From an uncultured Terriglobales bacterium (GTDB taxonomy: Bacteria > Acidobacteriota > Terriglobia > Terriglobales > Acidobacteriaceae), in assembly GCA_955652845.1 (NCBI GenBank), contig CATPBY010000500.1, positions 1 to 5,469 on the forward strand: 5,469 bases of DNA. The letters are read 5' to 3'. Positions within the stretch are counted from its first letter, which is position 1, and the number at the start of each line of letters is the position of its first letter. The translations under genes were made by a program, and so were the position numbers. The notes beneath the pieces were generated by a model that was given only the letters and a program-made list of their open reading frames with translations, did not search any database and had not been told where the DNA came from. This document shows, piece after piece, positions 1 to 5,458 of the stretch.

Positions 1-1
1 A

Positions 2-94
2 GAAAGCGTCGATCGCATCATCTACTCCATCTTCCAGAGATTCAACCTGGAATGGAAAACCCGCACCCTCAACCTATTTACACAAGCTGCTTGA
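2..94 (+). CDS. C-terminal fragment of an unidentified protein
   Basis: The window opens inside a forward reading frame. Frame 2 reads 30 codons and stops at TGA (92-94). The visible tail begins ESVDRIIYSIFQRFNLEW and ends NLFTQAA. Its mix of hydrophobic, aromatic and charged residues looks like a real protein end, whereas frame 1 gives a His/Pro-rich string of the kind expected from non-coding reading. I do not recognise the family, and the piece is too short to assign a function. It lies upstream of the rpsA promoter in the same direction. rpsA has its own strong promoter, so the two are probably separate transcription units, although read-through is possible because I see no terminator between them. 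Confidence 0.55.
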   Translation, partial: ESVDRIIYSIFQRFNLEWKTRTLNLFTQAA

Positions 95-117
95 CGTCAC
101 CGCCTCAAGTTTAGTGT

Positions 118-147
118 TTGACACTGTTTGCGAGCGGTTGCTATAGT
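118..147 (+). promoter_or_regulatory. sigma-70 type promoter of rpsA
   Basis: A perfect -35 box TTGACA (118-123) is followed by an 18-bp spacer and the -10 box TATAGT (142-147, five of six consensus bases). TGC just before the -10 (139-141) gives an extended -10 element. Transcription would start near 154, leaving a leader of about 70 nt before ATG 224. This is the strongest promoter in the window, which fits the high expression expected of a ribosomal protein gene. It is a sequence match only. Confidence 0.8.
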
Positions 148-182
148 CGAAGTGGTTCGCCTTTGGAAGCGGGTTCGCTTTT
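148..182 (+). promoter_or_regulatory. rpsA leader hairpins, possible autoregulatory or attenuator element
   Basis: The leader contains two adjacent small stem-loops with related sequence. The first is CGAA-GTGG-TTCG (148-159). The second is AAGCG-GGTT-CGCTT (167-180), which can be lengthened by two G-U pairs to 165-182 and ends in TTTT (179-182). The word GGTTCGC occurs in both (154-160 and 172-178), so alternative pairings are possible. A short hairpin ending in a T-run resembles a weak attenuator. In E. coli, S1 represses its own mRNA through a structured leader with a poor Shine-Dalgarno sequence. A similar role here is inference, and the stems are short. Confidence 0.3.
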
Positions 183-223
183 AGCAGTCCGGCAGCTGGG
201 ATTGTTCAGGCTCATTCGCCAGG

Positions 224-2164
224 ATGGGCTCCACACAACCTGAGACTCACACCAGCAGTCCGCACGGAAACAGCCCGCATCCGTCCTCCGCACGAAGTGC
301 GAGGTATACCGCAGAGAGGCCATTGATCTTGTTCGACGACAATACCGTCCGCAACCTGGATTCCTCGACTTCAACGCCAGTAGCTGAGCACCCCACGGGA
401 TCCCAAGAGGACCATACCCCGGACAGCTCCACGCCTGAGACGACTCAGAGCACACCTGGTCAGGCCGAGAAAGCGTCTGCGCCAACTGATGATTTTGCCG
501 CAGCGCTGGAAACATTCACCACCGAGAGCGAAGAGGCGGTCAGCGAGGACAACGTCCTCAAAGGTACCGTGCTGAAGCTCACGCCGACGCACGTCGTCGT
601 AGACATTGGGGCCAAGTCCGAGGGCATGCTGCCCATCTCCGAAGTACTCGACCATGAGGGCAAGCCGAAATTTCAGCCCGGTGACGAAATCGACGTCATG
701 CGGGACAAGGGCGAGACCGAGGAAGGTTACATCAACCTTTCCCATCAAAAGGCGCAGCGGCTGCGCGCCTGGGACGAAATTGAGAAGGCCTACAACGAGA
801 AGAAGCCCATCAAGGCCCAGGTGGTCGAGCGTATCAAGGGCGGTCTGACGGTCGACATTCTTGGTGCCCGTGCCTTCCTGCCCGGATCCCAGGCCGACCT
901 GCGTCCGGTGCGCAACCTGGAAGGCGTAAAGGGCCAGTGGCTGGACGTTGCCATCATCAAGCTTAATAAAAAGCGCGGCAACATCGTGGTCTCGCGCAAA
1001 CAGGTCCTGGAAGAAGAGCAGAACGAGAAAAAGTCCAAGACGTTGGAGCACCTGGAAGAAGGCGGAGTGTTGACCGGCGTGGTCAAGAACCTCACCGAGT
1101 ATGGCGCGTTCGTCGACCTGGGTGGAATTGATGGTCTGCTGCACATCACCGACATGTCCTGGGGGCGGCTTACCCATCCCCGCGATCTGGTCAATGTGGG
1201 TGACCAGATCCAGGTGAAGGTGCTGAAGTTTGACAAGGAGAAACAGCGAGTATCGCTGGGCTTCAAGCAGCTCACCCCTGATCCCTGGCTGGATGCATCG
1301 CACCGCTACCCGGTCGGAGCACACGTCAGCGGACGCGTAATCAGCGTCACTGACTACGGCGCATTTGTGGAGCTCGAACAGGGCATCGAGGGTCTGGTGC
1401 ATGTCAGCGAGATGACCTGGTCCAAACGCATGAAGCATCCATCGAAGCTGGTCAATGTGGGTGACCAGGTAGATTGCGTGGTGCTGAATGTCAATCCGCA
1501 GGAACGGCGTATTTCGCTCGGCATGCGGCAACTCGCGACCAATCCCTGGGATGCACTCCATGAGAAGTATCCCGTGGGCGCTCAGGTGGAAGGACGAGTC
1601 CGTAACCTCACCGACTTCGGAGCTTTCATCGAAATCGAAGACGGAATCGACGGTTTGGTGCACGTCAGCAATTTAAGCTGGACCAAGAGGGTAAAACATC
1701 CTTCTGAAATTCTCAAAAAAGGCGACCGGGTGAAGGCGGTTGTGCTGGCAATTGAGCCGGACAAGCGGCGTCTCTCACTGGGCGTGAAACAGCTTCAACC
1801 GGATGTTTGGGAGACCTTCTTCGCCCAGCATCATGTCGGCGACGTATTGCACGGCAAAGTGCTCCGGGTAGCCAGCTTTGGAGCGTTCGTCGAGATTGCA
1901 GAGGGCATTGAGGGCCTTTGCCACAACTCCGAAGCGGTAGATGGCAACGGTCAGCCCCTGACCCTCGAACCCGGCCAGGAGCATGACTTCAAAATTATCA
2001 AGATGAATCCGGAAGAAAAGAAAGTCGGGCTCAGCATCAAAGCGGTGGGTGAAGAAGCCTCGCGTCACGAAGTGGAAGCCTACAAACACCCGGTATCCAG
2101 CACGGGAGGCTCAACCATCGGCGAACTGGTCTCATGGAAGCGCGCCGGCAACGAAAATAATTAA
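224..2164 (+). CDS. rpsA: 30S ribosomal protein S1
   Basis: S1 binds mRNA on the 30S subunit and helps dock and unfold it at initiation. The 646-residue product has six S1 (OB-fold) RNA-binding repeats at roughly 109-176, 194-260, 280-350, 365-437, 451-523 and 538-608. Repeats 1-2 match the ribosome-anchoring pair, with GARAFLPGSQADLRPVRNLEG and NIVVSR close to E. coli S1. Repeats 3-6 carry the (Y/F)GAFVE..GI.GL.H pattern, and PDPW, TNPW and PDVW follow repeats 3-5. The usual length is about 550-600 residues; the excess is a roughly 105-residue Ser/Thr/Pro/Glu-rich, probably disordered N-terminus. ATG 224 is the only ATG before repeat 1 (upstream in-frame stop at 182-184) but has no good Shine-Dalgarno. 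TTG 329 (residue 36) lies 9 nt after AGAGAGG (313-319) and is an alternative start. The product assignment is secure; the start is not. Confidence 0.97.
   Translation: MGSTQPETHTSSPHGNSPHPSSARSARYTAERPLILFDDNTVRNLDSSTSTPVAEHPTGSQEDHTPDSSTPETTQSTPGQAEKASAPTDDFAAALETFTTESEEAVSEDNVLKGTVLKLTPTHVVVDIGAKSEGMLPISEVLDHEGKPKFQPGDEIDVMRDKGETEEGYINLSHQKAQRLRAWDEIEKAYNEKKPIKAQVVERIKGGLTVDILGARAFLPGSQADLRPVRNLEGVKGQWLDVAIIKLNKKRGNIVVSRKQVLEEEQNEKKSKTLEHLEEGGVLTGVVKNLTEYGAFVDLGGIDGLLHITDMSWGRLTHPRDLVNVGDQIQVKVLKFDKEKQRVSLGFKQLTPDPWLDASHRYPVGAHVSGRVISVTDYGAFVELEQGIEGLVHVSEMTWSKRMKHPSKLVNVGDQVDCVVLNVNPQERRISLGMRQLATNPWDALHEKYPVGAQVEGRVRNLTDFGAFIEIEDGIDGLVHVSNLSWTKRVKHPSEILKKGDRVKAVVLAIEPDKRRLSLGVKQLQPDVWETFFAQHHVGDVLHGKVLRVASFGAFVEIAEGIEGLCHNSEAVDGNGQPLTLEPGQEHDFKIIKMNPEEKKVGLSIKAVGEEASRHEVEAYKHPVSSTGGSTIGELVSWKRAGNENN
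1187..1468 (+). repeat. exact 21-nt direct repeat with internal hairpin inside rpsA
   Basis: The same 21 bases occur at 1187-1207 and 1448-1468, 261 bp (87 codons) apart. Each copy is itself an inverted repeat, with CTGGTCA and TGACCAG arms around a 7-nt loop ATGTGGG. Both encode LVNVGDQ at equivalent positions of S1 repeats 3 and 4. The corresponding positions of repeats 5 and 6 have diverged at both protein and DNA level. The identity probably reflects domain duplication or gene conversion between neighbouring repeats. Confidence 0.8.
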
Positions 2165-2189
2165 GACTCGCCTGAGAGCCTGCACTCCG

Positions 2190-2552
2190 CTACCTCGTAT
2201 CAATTTTCAGATTGATGTTGACCTGCTGACGCCCGTCAAACTGGCTCACAGTTTTGGTATCGCTCTTGTGGCCGTTGTACTGGGCGTAAATTTCGTAATC
2301 CACATTCAAAGACAATGCCGGGAAACGGTAGACGCCATCGGGGCCCACAATAAACGTTTTCACTGCTCGCGTACGGGTATTAGAGAGATAAACCACGGCG
2401 CTGGCCAGCGCGGCATCCTGGCGATCACTGACCCTCCCGGTCACCAGGCGTCCGGTCTCGCCTTTGTCTTTGAAAGAAGATGATGCGGCAAAGCTGGAAG
2501 CCACAAAACCGGCAAGCAACAGCGCGAAAGCCGCAATTCGTAGCGTTTTCAT
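2190..2552 (-). CDS. secreted carboxypeptidase-regulatory-like domain protein
   Basis: This 120-residue protein has a signal peptide: MKTLR, then a hydrophobic core to about residue 18, with probable signal peptidase I cleavage after SFA (residue 22) or the next Ala. The mature part (about 36-117) fits the CarboxypepD_reg beta-sandwich pattern: G-x-V (39-41), AVVYLSN, a PDGVYRFPAL turn (71-80), then a Y-x-x-x-x-x-G strand (89-94 region). Such domains often act as structural or binding modules in exported or outer-membrane proteins, and single-domain forms are common in Acidobacteria. No catalytic motif is visible. The start at 2552 is favoured over upstream in-frame codons because GGAGG (complement of 2559-2563) lies 6 nt before it and the signal peptide begins there. 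The gene converges on rpsA with 25 bp between stops. The molecular role is unknown. Confidence 0.85.
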   Translation of the reverse strand: MKTLRIAAFALLLAGFVASSFAASSSFKDKGETGRLVTGRVSDRQDAALASAVVYLSNTRTRAVKTFIVGPDGVYRFPALSLNVDYEIYAQYNGHKSDTKTVSQFDGRQQVNINLKIDTR

Positions 2553-2662
2553 GAGGTTCCTCCCGGAAGCGCTCGACCGCCAGCCACCTGGTATTCCAGC
2601 TGATATCTTAGATGCGGTTAAGTGGTTTATCTGCTCGTCGTTTTCCGGCGTGAATCCAGCGA

Positions 2663-2699
2663 ATCTTACTCTAACCCTATGCGACCTCCAAACTGTCAA
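2663..2699 (-). promoter_or_regulatory. weak promoter candidate for the exported beta-sandwich protein
   Basis: Read on the minus strand, a perfect TTGACA (complement of 2694-2699) lies upstream of the gene starting at 2552. The best -10 with acceptable spacing is only GTTAGA (2670-2675, 18-bp spacer). A second combination, TTGGAG (2686-2691) with 17 bp to TAAGAT (2663-2668), is also weak. Either would leave a leader of roughly 100 nt. The -35 is convincing but the -10 is not. Confidence 0.3.
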
Positions 2700-2701
2700 A
2701 C

Positions 2702-2814
2702 GGCGGATAACTGGATCGAGCTAAAGGCTTGGATAACATGAGAGCAAGTAGGATGGCCCAAGCATGCTGCGCGAGAGTGGGGGAATTAAAGTTGAAGATA
2801 CGTGGGCGGATAAC
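2702..2814. repeat. GGATAAC word repeated three times
   Basis: GGCGGATAAC occurs exactly at 2702-2711 and 2805-2814, and the core GGATAAC occurs again at 2731-2737. All three copies have the same orientation and lie in the gap between two minus-strand genes. On the minus strand they read GTTATCC(GCC). They could be sites for a DNA-binding protein or chance; the spacing is not regular. Confidence 0.35.
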
Positions 2815-2817
2815 GGT

Positions 2818-3018
2818 CTAGGAATAGTCGCCATCTTCGGCTTCCGTCTCCTCTTCTTCATCGATGATTTCTTCCTCTTCGACCGGCTTCAATTCGATGG
2901 GATTAAGCGTGATCACCTCGAAGTCGCTGCCGCACTCCGGGCAAGAGATGATTTCACCCTCATCGACGTCGTCTTCCTCAATGTCGAGATTGAACTCACA
3001 TTCCGGACAATAAACCAT
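2818..3018 (-). CDS. LysW-like acidic zinc-ribbon protein without the EDWGE terminus
   Basis: The 66-residue product starts with a compact C4 zinc ribbon: C4-P-E-C7 and C26-P-E-C29-G, followed by SDFEVITLNPIELKPV. This is the layout of LysW, the amino-group carrier protein of the AAA lysine/arginine pathways. Known LysW proteins end in EDWGE, and the terminal Glu is joined to the substrate. Here the end is a Glu-rich tail (residues 47-62) finishing DGDYS, so the known attachment residue is absent. By my count there are 27 acidic residues and one basic residue (K44). No LysX, LysZ, LysY or LysJ homologue lies in the window. The start follows GGGGG (complement of 3023-3027) by 4 nt, a weak ribosome site. 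It may be a LysW-derived regulator, a protein-interaction ribbon or a carrier with different chemistry; the function is unassigned. Confidence 0.85.
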   Translation of the reverse strand: MVYCPECEFNLDIEEDDVDEGEIISCPECGSDFEVITLNPIELKPVEEEEIIDEEEETEAEDGDYS

Positions 3019-3045
3019 AATTCCCCCGTTCGATTAAACGTCCCC

Positions 3046-3054
3046 TGCTAATAT
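3046..3054 (+). promoter_or_regulatory. extended -10 candidate for the M28 peptidase gene
   Basis: TGC followed by TAATAT (3049-3054, four of six consensus bases) forms an extended -10 element on the plus strand. No good -35 lies 16-18 bp upstream. It overlaps the -10 of the opposing zinc-ribbon promoter, so the two might exclude each other. The leader to ATG 3133 would be about 70 nt. Confidence 0.3.
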
Positions 3055-3080
3055 TTAGTTTCTCCCAGGCCTGCGGTCAA
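3052..3080 (-). promoter_or_regulatory. promoter of the LysW-like gene
   Basis: Read on the minus strand, TTGACC (complement of 3075-3080, five of six -35 bases) is followed by exactly 17 bp and TAAATA (complement of 3052-3057, AT-rich but only three of six -10 bases). Transcription would begin near 3045, about 27 nt before the ATG at 3018. Spacing and position fit well; the -10 box is imperfect. Confidence 0.5.
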
Positions 3081-3132
3081 GTGCTCGGCCCGGGGAATTT
3101 TCAGCTGCCGTCGGACTTACCGGTTGACAATC

Positions 3133-4521
3133 ATGTGTCGTTCCAGTATGCGGGGCCTGATCGCGCTCGCCGTAGCCGCTTCTGCGACTTTATTCGCGCA
3201 GTCCTTGCAACGGGACACCTCCGCCGATGCCTCGCCTGCCGATGCGCACATTGCGGCAGCCCTGCGCGAGGTTTCCGCGCAACGCATTCAAGCCAGCATC
3301 GAGAAACTCGTAGGTTTCCACACTCGCTCGACTCTCTCGGAACAGGACAACGCTTCGATCGCCGCCGGCCGCGGCATTGGAGCGGCACGGGAATGGATCA
3401 AGTCCGAATTTGAGCGCTACGCGCGCGACTGTGGCGGCTGCCTGGAGGTGAAGACGGATACTTTCACCGAACCGCCTGCCGATCGCATCCCCAAGCCTAC
3501 GGAAGTCACGAATGTTTACGCGGTGTTGCGCGGCAGCGACCCGCAAAGTGCCGGGCGCATTGTGCTGGTCACCGGCCACTATGATTCCCGCAACAGCGAC
3601 AACTTCAACACTAGCGGCGCGGCTCCCGGAGCCAATGACGATGCCAGCGGAACCGCCGTGAGCCTGGAGTGCGCCCGGGTCCTGAGCACACTGAAATTTC
3701 CCGCGACAATTATTTTTTTGACCGTGGCGGGCGAGGAGCAGGGCTTGTTCGGGAGCCGTCATTTCGCGGAAATGGCGAAGTCCGGCGGATGGAACATTGA
3801 AGCCGTGCTGAACAATGACATCGTCGGCGGAGATCGCAACCCGCAGCAGGATCCAAACGTTGTGCGGGTGTTCTCGGAAGGCGTCCCGGTCGCCGCCAAG
3901 GATGATGCCTTGAGCGAAATTCGCAGCCTGGGCGGGGAAAGCGACTCTGCTTCACGAGAGCTCGCGCGCTATGTATCGGAAACCGGTCGCACTTATGACA
4001 CCGGATTGAAGCCGATGCTGGTATTTCGCCTGGACCGCTACCTGCGCGGCGGCGACCACTATTCTTTCAACCAGCAAGGCTTCGCCGCCGTCCGCTTCAC
4101 CGAGTATCGCGAGGACTACAACCACCAGCATCAGAATGTGCGCGTAGAGAACGGAGTTCAGTACGGCGACCTGCCCCAGTTCGTCAACTTTGACTATATC
4201 GCTGGCGTGGCCCGGTTGAATGCCGCCACCCTGGCTTCACTCGCCTCAGCGCCAGCGCCTCCAGCAAGGGTGCGCGTGCTCACTAAACAACTGGAAAACG
4301 ATTCCACCCTAACCTGGGAACCCTCTCCGGACGCGCGCGCAACAGCTTACGAGGTAGTGTGGCGTGCGACCACAAGCCCCGAATGGGAGCATGCGGAAGC
4401 AGTCGGGAATTTACCGCGGGCCACCATTCCGCGCTCGAAAGACAATGTGATCTTCGCGGTGCGGGCGCTCGATCGGGACGGGCACAGAAGCCTCCCCGTG
4501 GCGCCATTGCCGGAAAGGTAA
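3133..4521 (+). CDS. secreted M28 family zinc metallopeptidase with FN3-like C-terminus
   Basis: This is a probable aminopeptidase or carboxypeptidase of family M28, acting outside the inner membrane. Numbering from ATG 3133 (462 residues), a signal peptide ends near LFA-22. The co-catalytic zinc site looks complete: H149 in GHYDS, D169 in NDDASG, catalytic E201 and ligand E202 in GEEQG, D229 in NND, and H309 in GGDHYS. C100 and C103 (CGGC) may form a disulfide after export. Residues about 376-457 resemble a fibronectin type III domain (LTWEPSPDA, YEVVWRAT, FAVRALDRDGHRS), often used for binding surfaces or substrates. The start is uncertain: TTG 3124 adds three residues, ATG 3148 would shorten it, and none has a clear Shine-Dalgarno. 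The gene is divergent from the zinc-ribbon gene and 53 bp upstream of the rhomboid-like gene. Substrate is unknown. Confidence 0.92.
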   Translation: MCRSSMRGLIALAVAASATLFAQSLQRDTSADASPADAHIAAALREVSAQRIQASIEKLVGFHTRSTLSEQDNASIAAGRGIGAAREWIKSEFERYARDCGGCLEVKTDTFTEPPADRIPKPTEVTNVYAVLRGSDPQSAGRIVLVTGHYDSRNSDNFNTSGAAPGANDDASGTAVSLECARVLSTLKFPATIIFLTVAGEEQGLFGSRHFAEMAKSGGWNIEAVLNNDIVGGDRNPQQDPNVVRVFSEGVPVAAKDDALSEIRSLGGESDSASRELARYVSETGRTYDTGLKPMLVFRLDRYLRGGDHYSFNQQGFAAVRFTEYREDYNHQHQNVRVENGVQYGDLPQFVNFDYIAGVARLNAATLASLASAPAPPARVRVLTKQLENDSTLTWEPSPDARATAYEVVWRATTSPEWEHAEAVGNLPRATIPRSKDNVIFAVRALDRDGHRSLPVAPLPER

Positions 4522-4574
4522 TCCACAAACTGTTAGGATAGATGCGACGGAAGCCTCGTAACGGCTCATGATTC

Positions 4575-5402
4575 ATGCCCCGAAATACCTCTTTTGAAAT
4601 GGGACTGCCGCCCTTCCGCGGTGCGGTGCGGCAGATCATTATTGCCAGTGTCGCGATCTATGTTGTCCTCCTGCTGTTGATGTCGTTCGCCCAGCCCGCG
4701 GGTCAGACAATTCTCACTCTGGGTATCCTGAATCCGGCTCACGTCCGCCAGGGCTGGGTGTGGCAGTTCATCACCTACCCCTTCATGTATGAGGATCCCA
4801 TTGCTTTCCTGATGTCGCTGCTGGGAGTCTACTTCCTGGGATCGGCAGTCGAAGAGCGCATCGGTTCTGCCACCTTCTACGGACTCTTTTTCGGCAGCGT
4901 AGTGCTTTCGGCGATCGCCGGATTCGCCCTGTCATTCACGGGCGTAGTGGCCCAGGGATCTGCTCTCGGCTCCGGCGCCGCCGCCAACGCCATCCTGATG
5001 GTTTTTTATTTATTCAATCGCGGCGCGCCGATCATGCTGTTTCCGATTCCGATTCAGATTCCGGTGAAATGGATCGTTCTGTTTACAGCAGCTATCGAAG
5101 TGGCGTACCTACTTCTCAGTCACTTCGCCCTGTTCTATTTCATCTTGCTGTTGGGCTTGGGGGCGGGATATGTGTGGTACTCGATGTTCCTGACCCGAAA
5201 GACATCGCTCCACCTCTCCGAGAAATACTTCAGCCTGCGAAATTCCTACTACCGCTGGAAACGCCGCCGTGCCGCTCGCAAATTCGAGGTGTACATGCGC
5301 GACCAAAACCGCACCGTCACCTTCGACGAACACGGAAACTTCGTTCCGCCTGAGGAGTCGGATAAGAAGAATGGCGGAGGGAAGTCGGGGTGGGTGAATT
5401 AA
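4575..5402 (+). CDS. rhomboid-like six-TM membrane protein, probably not an active protease
   Basis: The 275-residue protein has about six membrane segments near 18-38, 74-91, 99-121, 126-147, 163-181 and 183-205. The rhomboid signature is partly present: VWQFITYPF (62-70) before TM2, YFLGSAVEERIG (86-97) after it, and G-rich LGLGAG (193-198) in TM6. Canonical active rhomboids carry H-x-x-x-x-N in TM2, GxSG in TM4 and a catalytic His in TM6. Here TM2 reads DPIAFLMSLLG with no His or Asn. TM4 reads LGSGA (131-135), with S133 but Leu where the first Gly belongs. TM6 has no His at the expected place; H183 sits at its start. It is thus probably a pseudo-rhomboid that binds or handles membrane proteins. 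A basic cytoplasmic tail begins RWKRRRAARK (227-236). ATG 4575 lacks a clear Shine-Dalgarno; a weak extended -10, TGTTAGGAT (4531-4539), lies upstream. Confidence 0.82.
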   Translation: MPRNTSFEMGLPPFRGAVRQIIIASVAIYVVLLLLMSFAQPAGQTILTLGILNPAHVRQGWVWQFITYPFMYEDPIAFLMSLLGVYFLGSAVEERIGSATFYGLFFGSVVLSAIAGFALSFTGVVAQGSALGSGAAANAILMVFYLFNRGAPIMLFPIPIQIPVKWIVLFTAAIEVAYLLLSHFALFYFILLLGLGAGYVWYSMFLTRKTSLHLSEKYFSLRNSYYRWKRRRAARKFEVYMRDQNRTVTFDEHGNFVPPEESDKKNGGGKSGWVN

Positions 5403-5405
5403 GAG

Positions 5406-5458
5406 CAGCTTCTAGCTATTAGCGTTTAGCCAAAAGCTAAGAGCTAAGAGCTGGTTTT
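5406..5458 (+). terminator. AGCTAAG-unit hairpin with T-run, possible terminator or dispersed repeat
   Basis: Just after the rhomboid-like stop, arm 5406-5423 pairs with arm 5436-5453 across a 12-nt loop. I count 15 Watson-Crick pairs, one G-U pair and two mismatches over 18 positions. The right arm contains AGCTAAG twice in tandem (5435-5441 and 5442-5448), then AGCTGG and TTTT (5455-5458). The length and trailing T-run suit an intrinsic terminator, but the stem is AT-rich. Its low-complexity AGCT/TTAGC composition also suggests a copy of a short intergenic repeat family, and it may do both. Confidence 0.5.

Larger units (their letters stand above)
2553..2817. other. gene-free stretch between two minus-strand genes
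   Basis: I find no convincing gene in these 265 bp. They hold the ribosome binding site of the minus gene at 2552, candidate minus-strand promoter boxes near 2663-2699, a GGATAAC word present three times, and an 8-bp palindrome AGCATGCT (2761-2768). No hairpin followed by a T-run is visible downstream of the zinc-ribbon gene, so read-through from it into the exported-protein gene cannot be excluded. Confidence 0.5.

Noticed and set aside
92..99. TGACGTCA perfect 8-bp palindrome at the end of the first partial gene
   Set aside because: It overlaps the stop codon, occurs once, and an isolated 8-bp palindrome is weak evidence for a regulator site.
371..1663. A 430-codon open frame on the minus strand opposite rpsA
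   Set aside because: It lies wholly inside an unmistakable S1 gene, its apparent internal repeats mirror the S1 repeats, and it has no domain of its own. It is a codon-bias shadow.
2049..2483. A 144-codon plus-strand frame running from the rpsA end across the exported-protein gene
   Set aside because: It overlaps rpsA out of frame and then the minus gene, which has a signal peptide, a good ribosome site and a recognisable domain. It has no features itself.
2725..2765. TTGGGC-17-TGTTAT on the minus strand as a promoter for the gene at 2552
   Set aside because: Both boxes are poor matches and it would leave a leader of about 170 nt; the TTGACA nearer the gene is a better candidate.
2764..3051. 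A 95-codon plus-strand frame across the zinc-ribbon gene
   Set aside because: The minus-strand reading gives a paired-CPEC zinc ribbon; the plus-strand reading is its antisense and has no recognisable pattern.
3124..3152. TTGACA (3124-3129) with TATGCG 17 bp later as a promoter for the peptidase gene
   Set aside because: The -10 matches only three of six bases and transcription would start inside the signal-peptide codons, past the likely start codon.
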